Part shown: positions 25,295 to 35,300 of the stretch, piece by piece | Numbering within the stretch: the first letter of the stretch is position 1 | Layout of the letters: every line of letters starts with the position of its first letter | Assembly (NCBI RefSeq): GCF_034274695.1 | Contig: NZ_CP128362.1 | Location: 1,922,001-1,986,000, forward strand | Origin: Chitinophaga sp. LS1 | Lineage (GTDB): Bacteria > Bacteroidota > Bacteroidia > Chitinophagales > Chitinophagaceae | Direction of reading: 5' to 3' | DNA length: 64,000 nucleotides | Notes under the pieces: model-generated | What the model was told of the DNA's origin: nothing | Database searches by the model: none | The model's input: only the letters and a program-made list of their open reading frames with translations | Program-made: the position numbers and the translations under genes

Positions 25295-28200
25295 ATGCAA
25301 GAAGTGAAGCAATTGCAAGGACTGTACCACCCGGATTTTGAACATGATGCATGCGGAACAGGCTTTACTGTCCACATTAAGGGCCGTAAATCGCATCAGA
25401 TCATCCGGGATGCGCTTACCATGTTGGAAAATATGGAACACCGCGGTGCATGTGGCTGTGAACAAAACACCGGTGACGGGGCAGGGATCCTTATCCAGCT
25501 CCCGCACGAGTTTTTGTACGACGAATGTCTAAAGATAGGCATTAGTCTGCCAGAATTTGGTAAATATGGTGTAGGTATGGTTTTCTTTCCAAAAGAACCA
25601 CGATGGAGAGAAGAATGTCGCGAGATCCTGGCCCGAGCGGCGGAGAAACTTGGCCTCGATATTCTCGGATATCGTAAAGTTCCCGTTCGTCCTGACGGCA
25701 TCGGAGAAAGCGCCCTTTCAGTAGAACCTGAAATCGAACAGGTATTTATTGCCTGTCCTCATCATATCGCCGACAATGACGAGTTTGAACGTAAACTCTT
25801 CGTGCTCCGTAATTATGTGTCTAAAACCGTTAGGAATACTGTTCCAAAGGAAAAAGCACTGTTTTACTTTGCCTCCCTCTCTACTAAAACGATTGTGTAT
25901 AAAGGCCAGCTGACCACCTATCAGGTACGTCACTATTATGCTGACCTGAGCGACGAGAAGATGGTATCTGCTTTCGCAGTGATCCACTCCCGTTTCGCTA
26001 CCAATACTTTCCCTAGCTGGAGACTGGCTCACCCTTACCGCTACATTGCACACAATGGTGAGATCAATACTCTGAAAGGTAACCTCAACTGGCTCCGCGC
26101 CGGCGAGAAGGACTTCGTATCCAAATACTTCTCTCAGGAAGAAATGGACATGCTGTCGCCTATCGTCGAAGAAGGTCAGTCTGACTCCGCCAGCCTGGAC
26201 AACGTTGTAGAACTGCTGTTGCTTACCGGCCGCTCCCTCCCTCATGTTATGATGATGCTCATTCCTGAAGCATGGGATGGCAACGAGGACATGGATCCGG
26301 TAAGAAAAGCATTTTATGAATACCACGCTTCTATGATGGAGCCCTGGGATGGTCCTGCCTGTATCTCTTTTACAGACGGTAAAATCATCGGTGGTACCCT
26401 GGACCGTAACGGTCTGCGCCCTGCACGCTTCGTTGTTACAAAAGACGATCGCGTAATCATGGCTTCTGAAGCCGGCGTACTGCCCGTAGAGCCTAAAAAT
26501 ATTAAAGAAAAAGGCCGTCTGCAACCAGGTAAAATGTTCATCGTGGACATGGAAGCCGGCAGAATCATCGGCGATGAGGAACTGAAACAGAACATCTGCT
26601 CTCAGCAACCTTACGGCGAATGGCTGAACAAATACAAAATCCGTCTCGAAGAACTGCCAGAACCTCGTGTTACTTTCAGTCACCTGGAACCAGAACAGAT
26701 CTTTAAATACCAGCAAGCCTTCGGTTATACTACCGAAGACCTGAACACCATCATCGCCCCAATGGCACTGGATGGTAAAGAGCCAATCGGCTCTATGGGT
26801 ACAGATGCTCCCCTGGCTGTGCTGAGCGATCAGCCACAGCACCTGACCAGCTACTTCAAACAGCTGTTCGCACAGGTGACCAACCCACCTATTGATCCAA
26901 TCCGCGAAAGACTGGTGATGTCACTGGCTACCTATGTAGGTAACAATGGTAACCTGCTGGACGAAAATCCTCTGCACTGTCATGGCGTGGCCCTGCGTCA
27001 CCCCATCCTGAGCAACTATGAGCTGGAAAAGATCCGTAGCATTGATACCGGTCTGTTCCAGGCGAAGACCCTGCAAACTTACTTCCGTGCCGACGGTAAA
27101 GCCGGCTCTATGGAGAAAGGTCTGCAACGTCTGTGCCGCTATGCTGTAGATGCTGTTGAAGATGGTTATGAAGTAATCATCCTCTCTGACAGGGCGATCG
27201 ACTCTGAACATGCCGCTATCCCGTCTATCCTCGCTGCATCTGCTGTACACCACCACCTCATCCGCAAAGGATATCGTGGTCAGGTAGGTATCATCGTAGA
27301 AGCCGGCGATGTGTGGGAAGTACACCACTTTGCCTGTCTGCTTGGTTTTGGGGTGACCGCAATCAACCCTTACCTGGCCCTGAGCACGATCCGTGCTCTG
27401 AAGCTCACCGGCAAACTGGAAACTGAATACGATGTTGACAAACTGAAGAAGAACTACGTAAAGGCTGTCTGCGATGGTCTGCTGAAAGTCTTCTCCAAAA
27501 TGGGTATCTCCACCCTGCAATCTTACCAGGGTGCACAGATATTCGAAATATTAGGTATCAACCGTCAGGTAGTAGATAAATACTTTACCGGTGCGGTATC
27601 CCGCATCCAGGGCATGGGCCTCGACGAGATCGCCCGCGAAACCCTCGCTAAGCACTGGATGGGTTACGGCCGTAAAGAAACCCCTGTATCCCGTCTGGGT
27701 GTAGGTGGTATCTACCAGTGGAAGAGAAAAGGTGAGTTCCACCTCTTCAACCCAACCACTATCCACCTGCTGCAGTTATCAACCCGTATGGGCGACTACA
27801 GCATCTTCAAGAAATATTCTAAAGCGGTAAACGACCAGAGCGAGAAAGCAGCTACCCTGCGTAGCACTTTCGCCTTCAAACGTAACCGTCCGTCTATCAC
27901 CCTTGATGAAGTGGAATCTGCAGAAAGCATTTTCAAACGCTTCGCAACAGGTGCTATGAGCTTTGGCTCTATCTCTCACGAAGCCCACTCTACACTGGCC
28001 ATCGCTATGAACCGTATCGGTGCCAAGAGCAATACTGGTGAAGGTGGTGAAGATGAACTGCGTTTCGAAAAGTTGCCTAACGGGGACAGCATGCGTTCTG
28101 CTATCAAGCAGGTAGCTAGTGCACGTTTCGGTGTGACCAGCAACTATCTGACCAATGCAGATGAATTACAGATCAAAATGGCACAGGGTGCTAAACCCGG

Positions 28201-29821
28201 TGAGGGTGGCCAGCTGCCCGGCCATAAAGTGGATGACTGGATCGCGAAAGTACGTCACTCTACACCAGGTGTAGGTCTGATCTCTCCGCCTCCCCACCAC
28301 GATATCTACTCTATCGAGGATCTGGCTCAGCTGATCTTCGACCTGAAAAATGCCAACCGTGCTGCCCGCATCAGCGTAAAACTGGTGTCTAAAGCAGGCG
28401 TTGGTACCATCGCTGCCGGTGTTGCCAAAGCAAAGGCAGATGTGATCCTGATCGCTGGTTTCGACGGCGGTACCGGTGCATCTCCGATCAGCTCTATCAA
28501 GCATGCTGGTCTGCCATGGGAACTGGGTCTGGCTGAAACTCACCAGACACTGGTGAAGAACAAGCTGCGTGGCCGTGTAACCGTGCAGGCTGATGGTCAG
28601 CTCAAAACAGGCCGCGACATCGCTATCGCAACCCTGCTGGGTGCGGAAGAATGGGGTGTAGCAACTGCTGCACTGGTGGCTGAAGGCTGTATCATGATGC
28701 GTAAATGTCACCTGAACACCTGCCCTGTAGGTGTGGCAACACAGGATCCTGAACTGCGCAAACGCTTTAATGGCGATCCTGAAAACGTAGTGAACCTGTT
28801 CAGATTCCTGGTAGAAGAGTTCCGTGAAATCATGGCTGAACTGGGCTTCCGTACCGTAAATGAAATGGTGGGTCAGTCTGACTGCCTGCAGGTACGAGAG
28901 AACATCACCCACTGGAAATATAAAAACCTGGACGTATCCCAGATCCTGTACAAAGAACCAGCTGATGCAACAACAGCGCTGTTCAAATCTGAAGAACAGG
29001 ATCACGGTATCAGCGAAGTGATTGACTGGCAGCTGCTGAAAGCTGCACAGCCAGCCCTCGACAAGAAGACCAGGGTATTCCAGCAGTTTAATGTTAAAAA
29101 TACTGACCGTTCCGTAGGTACAATCCTGAGCAATGAGATCTCTAAACGTTATCAGGGCCCGGGTTTACCAGAAGATACGATCCACTTTAAATTCGTTGGT
29201 TCTGCCGGCCAGAGCTTCGGGGCATTCAACACCAAAGGTGTAACCCTGGAATTGGAAGGTGAGGCAAATGACTACTTCGGTAAAGGTCTCTCCGGTGCTA
29301 AACTGGTCCTTTATCCAAATGCGGAAGCAGGCTTCAAAGCGGAAGAAAACATCATCGCTGGTAACGTAGCCTTCTATGGCGCCACCTCCGGTGAAGCTTA
29401 CATCCGTGGTAAAGCAGGTGAACGTTTCTGTGTACGTAACTCAGGCGCTACCATCGTATCCGAAGGCGTGGGTGACCACGGTTGCGAATACATGACCGGT
29501 GGTAGGGCCGTCATCCTTGGTGAGACCGGCCGTAACTTCGGCGCTGGTATGAGTGGTGGTATTGCTTATGTATACGATGTGAAAGGCAATTTCGCCGGCC
29601 GTTGCAACAAGGAGATGATTGACCTCGATCCGCTGGATCAGGATGACGTTACCGCACTGCACGACCTGATCACCAAGCACCACGCTTACACAAACAGTAC
29701 TGTGGCTAAGTTCATCCTGAAGGATTGGGAAAACCAGCTGCGTCATTTTGTGAAAGTATTCCCGAAAGAATACAAAGCGGTGCTGACAGCTTCCAACGCA
29801 AAGGAGAAGGTAGAGAAGTAG
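25295..29821 (+). CDS. gltB: Glutamate synthase large subunit
   Basis: About 1508 residues from ATG 25295; an upstream in-frame GTG at 25265 would add ten residues. After a 19-residue propeptide the mature nucleophile Cys20 appears in HDACGTGF, as in other GltB. Class II amidotransferase domain to about 430, central domain, FMN-binding synthase domain (PGEGGQLPGHKVDDWIAKVR; GFDGGTGASPISS) with the 3Fe-4S Cys set in MMRKCHLNTCPVG, and a C-terminal GXGXG beta-helix. With GltD it makes two glutamate from glutamine and 2-oxoglutarate. gltD follows after 28 bp. Confidence 0.98.
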   Translation: MQEVKQLQGLYHPDFEHDACGTGFTVHIKGRKSHQIIRDALTMLENMEHRGACGCEQNTGDGAGILIQLPHEFLYDECLKIGISLPEFGKYGVGMVFFPKEPRWREECREILARAAEKLGLDILGYRKVPVRPDGIGESALSVEPEIEQVFIACPHHIADNDEFERKLFVLRNYVSKTVRNTVPKEKALFYFASLSTKTIVYKGQLTTYQVRHYYADLSDEKMVSAFAVIHSRFATNTFPSWRLAHPYRYIAHNGEINTLKGNLNWLRAGEKDFVSKYFSQEEMDMLSPIVEEGQSDSASLDNVVELLLLTGRSLPHVMMMLIPEAWDGNEDMDPVRKAFYEYHASMMEPWDGPACISFTDGKIIGGTLDRNGLRPARFVVTKDDRVIMASEAGVLPVEPKNIKEKGRLQPGKMFIVDMEAGRIIGDEELKQNICSQQPYGEWLNKYKIRLEELPEPRVTFSHLEPEQIFKYQQAFGYTTEDLNTIIAPMALDGKEPIGSMGTDAPLAVLSDQPQHLTSYFKQLFAQVTNPPIDPIRERLVMSLATYVGNNGNLLDENPLHCHGVALRHPILSNYELEKIRSIDTGLFQAKTLQTYFRADGKAGSMEKGLQRLCRYAVDAVEDGYEVIILSDRAIDSEHAAIPSILAASAVHHHLIRKGYRGQVGIIVEAGDVWEVHHFACLLGFGVTAINPYLALSTIRALKLTGKLETEYDVDKLKKNYVKAVCDGLLKVFSKMGISTLQSYQGAQIFEILGINRQVVDKYFTGAVSRIQGMGLDEIARETLAKHWMGYGRKETPVSRLGVGGIYQWKRKGEFHLFNPTTIHLLQLSTRMGDYSIFKKYSKAVNDQSEKAATLRSTFAFKRNRPSITLDEVESAESIFKRFATGAMSFGSISHEAHSTLAIAMNRIGAKSNTGEGGEDELRFEKLPNGDSMRSAIKQVASARFGVTSNYLTNADELQIKMAQGAKPGEGGQLPGHKVDDWIAKVRHSTPGVGLISPPPHHDIYSIEDLAQLIFDLKNANRAARISVKLVSKAGVGTIAAGVAKAKADVILIAGFDGGTGASPISSIKHAGLPWELGLAETHQTLVKNKLRGRVTVQADGQLKTGRDIAIATLLGAEEWGVATAALVAEGCIMMRKCHLNTCPVGVATQDPELRKRFNGDPENVVNLFRFLVEEFREIMAELGFRTVNEMVGQSDCLQVRENITHWKYKNLDVSQILYKEPADATTALFKSEEQDHGISEVIDWQLLKAAQPALDKKTRVFQQFNVKNTDRSVGTILSNEISKRYQGPGLPEDTIHFKFVGSAGQSFGAFNTKGVTLELEGEANDYFGKGLSGAKLVLYPNAEAGFKAEENIIAGNVAFYGATSGEAYIRGKAGERFCVRNSGATIVSEGVGDHGCEYMTGGRAVILGETGRNFGAGMSGGIAYVYDVKGNFAGRCNKEMIDLDPLDQDDVTALHDLITKHHAYTNSTVAKFILKDWENQLRHFVKVFPKEYKAVLTASNAKEKVEK

Positions 29822-29849
29822 TAACATTAACAATCTAACGACAACCAAA

Positions 29850-31325
29850 ATGGGCAAACCAACAGGATTCCTGGAATTTACAAGAGAGCTGCCTGGAAAG
29901 ATAGCTCCTCGGGAAAGAGTCCAGAACTATAACGAATTCGTAGAAAGACTTTCAGATACCAAGCTGAATGAACAGTCTGCGCGCTGCATGAACTGTGGTG
30001 TTCCTTTCTGTCACAGCGGTTGCCCGCTGGGTAACGTAATTCCTGAATTCAACGATGCAGTCTATCACAAAGACTGGAAAGAAGCATATGAAATCTTAAC
30101 CAGCACTAACAACTTCCCTGAGTTCACAGGACGTATCTGTCCTGCGCCTTGCGAAAGTGCGTGTGTACTGGGTATCAATCAACCTCCTGTGGCAATCGAA
30201 GAAATCGAACGCCACATCATCGAAATCGCTTTCGACAAAGGACTGGTACAGGCTAAAACACCTCGTATACGTACCGGCAAGAAAGTAGCAGTAATTGGTT
30301 CCGGTCCTGCCGGCCTGGCTGCTGCCGCTCAGCTAAACTACGCTGGTCACCTGGTAACCGTGTTCGAAAGAGACGATGTTCCCGGAGGTCTGCTCCGCTA
30401 CGGGATCCCTGACTTCAAACTGGAGAAATGGGTGATCGACCGCCGCGTGAAAGTAATGGAAGAAGAAGGCATCACCTTCCAGTGTAATGCCAACGTAGGT
30501 GTGAACATAAGCGTGAACGACCTGCTCCGTGAATACAATGCGATCGTGCTGGCTGGTGGTTCCACCATCCCTCGCGACCTCAATATTCCTGGCCGTCAGC
30601 TGAAAGGTGTGCACTATGCAATGGACTTCCTGAAACAGCAGAACAAACGCGTAAGCAACCGCACTGTAAGCGGGGAAGATATTATGGCTACCGGCAAGAA
30701 CGTAGTAGTGATTGGTGGTGGTGATACCGGCTCTGACTGTGTAGGTACATCCAACCGTCATGGGGCTGTGAGCATCACCCAGCTGGAACTAATGCCTAAG
30801 CCACCGGGAGAACGTACTCCTTATATGCCATGGCCTACATATCCAATGGTGCTGAAAACAACCTCTTCGCACGAAGAAGGCGCAAACCGCCACTGGGCTA
30901 TCGGTACCAAAGAGTTCGTAGGTGACAGTAACGGTAACCTGAAAGGCCTGAAACTGGTAGATCTGCAATGGAGCCTGGGCGCAGATGGTCGTCCGGGTGG
31001 ATTTACAGAAGTACCTGGTTCTGAAAGAGAAATTCCTTGCGAACTGGCTTTCCTGGCAATGGGCTTCCTGCATCCGCAGCATACCGGATTGCTTGACGAT
31101 CTGGGTGTTGAAAAAGATGAAAGAGGCAATGTGAAAGCAGGGGAGAAGGCGTTCCAGACTTCTATTCCTAAGGTGTTTGCCGCAGGCGATATGCGCCGTG
31201 GACAATCACTGGTGGTATGGGCGATCAGCGAAGGCCGTGAGTGTGCACGTAAAGTAGATGAGTTCCTGATGGGAGTTTCCCACCTGGAAAGCAAAGACGC
31301 TTCTTTACCCGCACTGGCAGTGTAA
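29850..31325 (+). CDS. gltD: Glutamate synthase small subunit
   Basis: 491 residues. N-terminal Fe-S domain with Cys clusters CMNCGVPFCHSGCPLGN (about 47-63) and CPAPCESACVLG (about 97-108); then FAD motif VAVIGSGPAGLAAAAQL and NAD(P)H motif VVVIGGGDTGSDCVG. It feeds electrons from NADPH to the large subunit. Same operon as gltB; a strong terminator lies about 118 bp after the stop. Confidence 0.97.
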   Translation: MGKPTGFLEFTRELPGKIAPRERVQNYNEFVERLSDTKLNEQSARCMNCGVPFCHSGCPLGNVIPEFNDAVYHKDWKEAYEILTSTNNFPEFTGRICPAPCESACVLGINQPPVAIEEIERHIIEIAFDKGLVQAKTPRIRTGKKVAVIGSGPAGLAAAAQLNYAGHLVTVFERDDVPGGLLRYGIPDFKLEKWVIDRRVKVMEEEGITFQCNANVGVNISVNDLLREYNAIVLAGGSTIPRDLNIPGRQLKGVHYAMDFLKQQNKRVSNRTVSGEDIMATGKNVVVIGGGDTGSDCVGTSNRHGAVSITQLELMPKPPGERTPYMPWPTYPMVLKTTSSHEEGANRHWAIGTKEFVGDSNGNLKGLKLVDLQWSLGADGRPGGFTEVPGSEREIPCELAFLAMGFLHPQHTGLLDDLGVEKDERGNVKAGEKAFQTSIPKVFAAGDMRRGQSLVVWAISEGRECARKVDEFLMGVSHLESKDASLPALAV

Positions 31326-31442
31326 ACACATAATCTTGATGTGAATGTGCGTATCTTTTTTTAACCTGCTGATTGATACAAACACACATTAGTTTTAAAG
31401 ATTCTCATAAGCAGGTTTAGATTTTGTTGTAACCTTCAGCCG

Positions 31443-31472
31443 GGCCGGGTCTTTACCCGGCCTTTTCTTTTT
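31443..31472 (+). terminator. gltBD terminator
   Basis: GC-rich 8-bp stem (GGCCGGGT at 31443-31450 with ACCCGGCC at 31455-31462), 4-nt loop CTTT, followed by a TTTTCTTTTT tract: a textbook intrinsic terminator. Confidence 0.9.
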
Positions 31473-31477
31473 ATAAA

Positions 31478-31561
31478 AACTCAAACCTTTCCGCGACCGA
31501 AGGCCGCGGAAAGGTTTGAGTTAATCAAAATGTCAGAGTCAAAGGCTCCGGCATTTTGATT
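31478..31561. terminator. Twin hairpins after the gltBD terminator
   Basis: First: perfect 18-bp arms 31478-31495 and 31505-31522; the apex can add CC-GAA-GG. Second: 18-position arms 31523-31540 and 31544-31561 with loop AAA, two G-U pairs and one A-C mismatch. They abut without a gap, in addition to the normal terminator just upstream, so gltBD termination alone does not require them. Confidence 0.8.
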
Positions 31562-31574
31562 ATTTTTGTTTATC

Positions 31575-32186
31575 ATGAAAAAGACGTTTTTATTCATCCT
31601 TCTGGCAGGAGCTTTCAATACCGCCTTCGCTCAGATAGGCCACACCATCTACGACACCCACAACTATAAAAAAGGCATTTACAAATCCTTCGAAGAGTTC
31701 CGCAACAACGAACCCTCCGAAACCGGTAATGTTGTAATAAAAGGGAAAACCGCCGCCGCCCAGGTCTACCTCATGTCTGCCCCTACGGAACTGGTCGCCA
31801 TCGACAGCGCCGGCAAAGAACATAAAGTAAAAAAATACTGGGGGTATTGCGACGGCACTAACCTTTACGTGAGAGACAATGGCCTTCAAAAAGTTGAAGA
31901 AGTTGGCTACTACTGCTTATACCAGGTGCGCGCCATTACCTCCGCTACACCAAACACCGCTACCGGCGGCATGGTATTCAGCAATACCCCGCCTGCTGCT
32001 GTGAACAAAAAAGTCATCAACCTCACCACCGGCAACTTCTACGACCTGACCTTATATAATATGAAGAAATTCATCCTCCCACACGATACTGCTTTAACAA
32101 GGGAGTTTTACCAGGATCCTAAAAATAAGGACCGCCTGGTCTACTACATCCAGAAATTCAATCAGCGGAATATTCCCAATTGGTAA
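31575..32186 (+). CDS. Secreted protein of unknown function
   Basis: 203 residues from ATG 31575 (a TTG at 31566 is in frame). A signal peptide is clear (MKKTFLFILLAGAFNTAFAQ). The mature part starts IYDTHNYKKGIYKSFEEFRNNEPS, a pattern I know from uncharacterised Bacteroidota exported proteins, and contains KKYWGYCDGTNLYVRD. No catalytic motif seen. Monocistronic between two hairpin elements. Confidence 0.75.
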   Translation: MKKTFLFILLAGAFNTAFAQIGHTIYDTHNYKKGIYKSFEEFRNNEPSETGNVVIKGKTAAAQVYLMSAPTELVAIDSAGKEHKVKKYWGYCDGTNLYVRDNGLQKVEEVGYYCLYQVRAITSATPNTATGGMVFSNTPPAAVNKKVINLTTGNFYDLTLYNMKKFILPHDTALTREFYQDPKNKDRLVYYIQKFNQRNIPNW

Positions 32187-32206
32187 TTCCACCCATAAAT
32201 ACTCAT

Positions 32207-32241
32207 AAAAAGCGCTTTTATCGACGATAAAAGCGCTTTTT
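32207..32241 (+). terminator. Triloop terminator
   Basis: Perfect 16-bp stem (32207-32222 with 32226-32241), loop GAC, ending in a T-tract, 20 bp after the previous stop. Confidence 0.85.
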
Positions 32242-32346
32242 TAATTAAACCCCTTCTGTAGGTACAAATTTTGTTTAACACTCTATGTTTAAACAAGGGT
32301 CCGCCTAATGCGTTTTAACTCAGTATTTTCTATGTAATCCTTTTAA

Positions 32347-35300
32347 ATGACAGCACCCGCAACTAACGATGAAAAACATCACGGCCGGCCATGGTGGCGT
32401 TGGCTCTTATGGGGAATTGTAATCCTGCTCATTATACCGGTAATGGCTGTTCTTGTATTGCAGCTTGAATCTGTACAGGACTTCATCCGTCGGCAGGGAG
32501 AACAATATCTCCGGAAAAAATTGCATACAACTGTTCGTATCGGCTACCTCCGCGTACGCGGGTGGCAGTACCTGGAACTACGTAATGTATACGTAGCAGA
32601 TACTTCCAAACAGGAATTGTTCTACTCCGGAAATCTGAAAGTCCGCTACAATCTGTTGGCATTTCTCAACAATGAGCTGAGAATTAATAGCCTTGAATGG
32701 GATTCTGTCACGGCCAATATATACCGTAACCCCGGAGACTCTTCCTTCAACTACCAGTTCATTGTAGACGCCTTCGTTACCAAAGATTCGATCCCGGACA
32801 CTGTAAGCACCGGCACAGGAACTACGCTTCAATTCCTCATCAAAGACGTTACACTGAAACATGTATCGCTTCGGTATTTAGATGCCCCCGAAGGTATGGA
32901 CGCCGTGGTCACCTTCCAGGAGCTTCATGTAGATCCTGATGATCTGCTCGTGAACCAGGGATTATACGCTGTTCGTGGGTTGAAGATCGATGGACTCAAG
33001 GGTTACTTCAAACAGGACTACCGGCCAAAGGTACTGGCAGCAACAGCGCCGCCTCCTGCCATGGATACCACCAGTACACCCTTCCACCTTATTCTCAAAA
33101 AATTAGAAATAGAAAATAGCTCCTTCCTGTACGCCGATCAGGGCAGTGGCCTGAGCACTGGCTGGAAAATAGGTAAGCTACAGCTCCTCAATTCCAGCAT
33201 CGATATGGACTCCACATTCATACAGGTAAGTGAGCTGTCCATCAGGAACGCAGGCGGCATGGTCACCATGAATATCGCAAAAGATACTTCCGCTCCTGCT
33301 GACAGCGCTGCTCCAAATACATGGAGAGTGCAGGCCACCAAAACGGATCTGGAACATATCAACCTGCGGTACGATAATAATACCGCACCTGCTCCAAGAG
33401 GTGCCGGTAAAAAAGATCCTGACTACAACCACCTGTTCCTCAAAGACCTTGTGGCTCACGTAGGCAATATCAATTATAACCCGGACACTATCAGTGCCGT
33501 ATTGCACAAATTGTCCGTACAGGAGGATAAATCAGGTTTTGGGATTAAACAGGGTCACTTCGATGTATTATACACAGCAACTACCATCGCCCTGCGCAAC
33601 CTGCTGCTGGAAACAAACCGGAGTATCCTGCGCAAACAGATTGTGCTGAATGCCCCAAACTGGTCTTCTATTTCTGACCATCTCGACCTTTTACAGTTGC
33701 AGGCTAACCTGGACTCTACCCACATCACCCTGGGTGAGTTCCTCCCTTTTGTGCCTGACAGCCGTAATAACCCGTCCATGAAACCACTGTGGGATAAGGA
33801 AATCTTCCTGACTACTTCCCTCAAAGGCAGCCTGGGCAAACTGATCATCGAAACACTCAATCTTACTGACAATAAAGGCAACCGTATCAATGCCAAAGGT
33901 GAAGTAGACCATGTAACAGATGTAGATCACCTGTATGCCAACCTGCCTTCGCTCTACATCCTTTCCGGAAATAAGGCCCTGCGTTCCTGGCTGCCGCCAG
34001 GTACTATGCCGGATACGCCCCGACTGCCTGAGCAGATGATCATTACCGGTAGCTTCCTCGGTGGCATGAAAGACATGCAGACAAAGCTGGACCTGAAGAG
34101 TAATGCCGCCAATGCCAGTCTGACCGCCCATCTCATCAACATCACCGATAGTATCCATAGCAGTTATGACCTCAACCTCACCTCTTTCCGTGTTCAACCA
34201 GGTTATTTTCTCTATGATACCACCATCGGCTGGATCAGTGGCCGCATCATGGCTTCTGGCAAGGGATACACCTTCCCGGGTATGATTGCAAAAGCAGATG
34301 CCCACATCAACGAAGCGACTTATAACAGGTATACCTACCACGATGTAAGTATCAAAGCCAATATCGACAAGCAACAACTACATGCTGAAGGTCAGAGCAA
34401 CGATTCCAGTATCAACCTCACCTTCAATGCTGATGGTACACTGAATGATACGACCCTCCAGTCACTGAAAGCCAATGCCCAGATACAACGTGCAGACCTG
34501 TATACCACACACCTGTACAGTGATCCATTTGAGCTGAGAGGAAATATGGATGTAGATTTCAGCAGCCTTACTCCCAACCGCCTGGATGGGAATGCATTCC
34601 TCACCAGCTGGCAGGTGGCCACCAACGGGCAGGTCTTCGTATTAGATACCATTTCTTTATTAGCTGAATACAAGGACCAGCAATACCTGCGCCTCACAGG
34701 TCCATTTGGTTTTATCAACGCCAATGGTAATATCGATTATACCAAAATCGGCCCTGCGTTCGGACAAATCATCAACAAGCCATTAAGTCCTTATGACAGT
34801 GCTAAGCTAGTGCAACTGCCGACCGGCCAACTGTTATTTTGGAATGCCTCTTTGACTTTTCCGCGCAGCTTACAGGCTATGGCGCCGACCCTGCGCATGG
34901 AATATCCATTGCTCATCAGCGGCCGTCTGAATTCTGACAGTAGCCTGCTGGTGCTCAATGCCGCCCTGCCTAAGCTGAGTTACGACTCTATCTTAATAGA
35001 TAGCCTGGCCATTAATGCCAATATCTTAGATACCACCCTCAAGGCACAGGTATCTCTCGCAGATATTCATCATAAAGTAATGCCCCTGTATCACACGTCC
35101 CTGACGGCAGCTGCTACAGCTGGGAAAGTAGACTGGGACCTGCTGCTGGATGACATAAAACGCAATCCGAAATATAAAGTAGGCGGCTTCGTGGAATTCC
35201 TGCCGGACAATGCGCTGGCACTTTCACTGAAACAAGATCTGCTGCTGAACCGTCAGCAATGGCAGGTGGATAAGAACAACCGGATCCACATTCACAATGG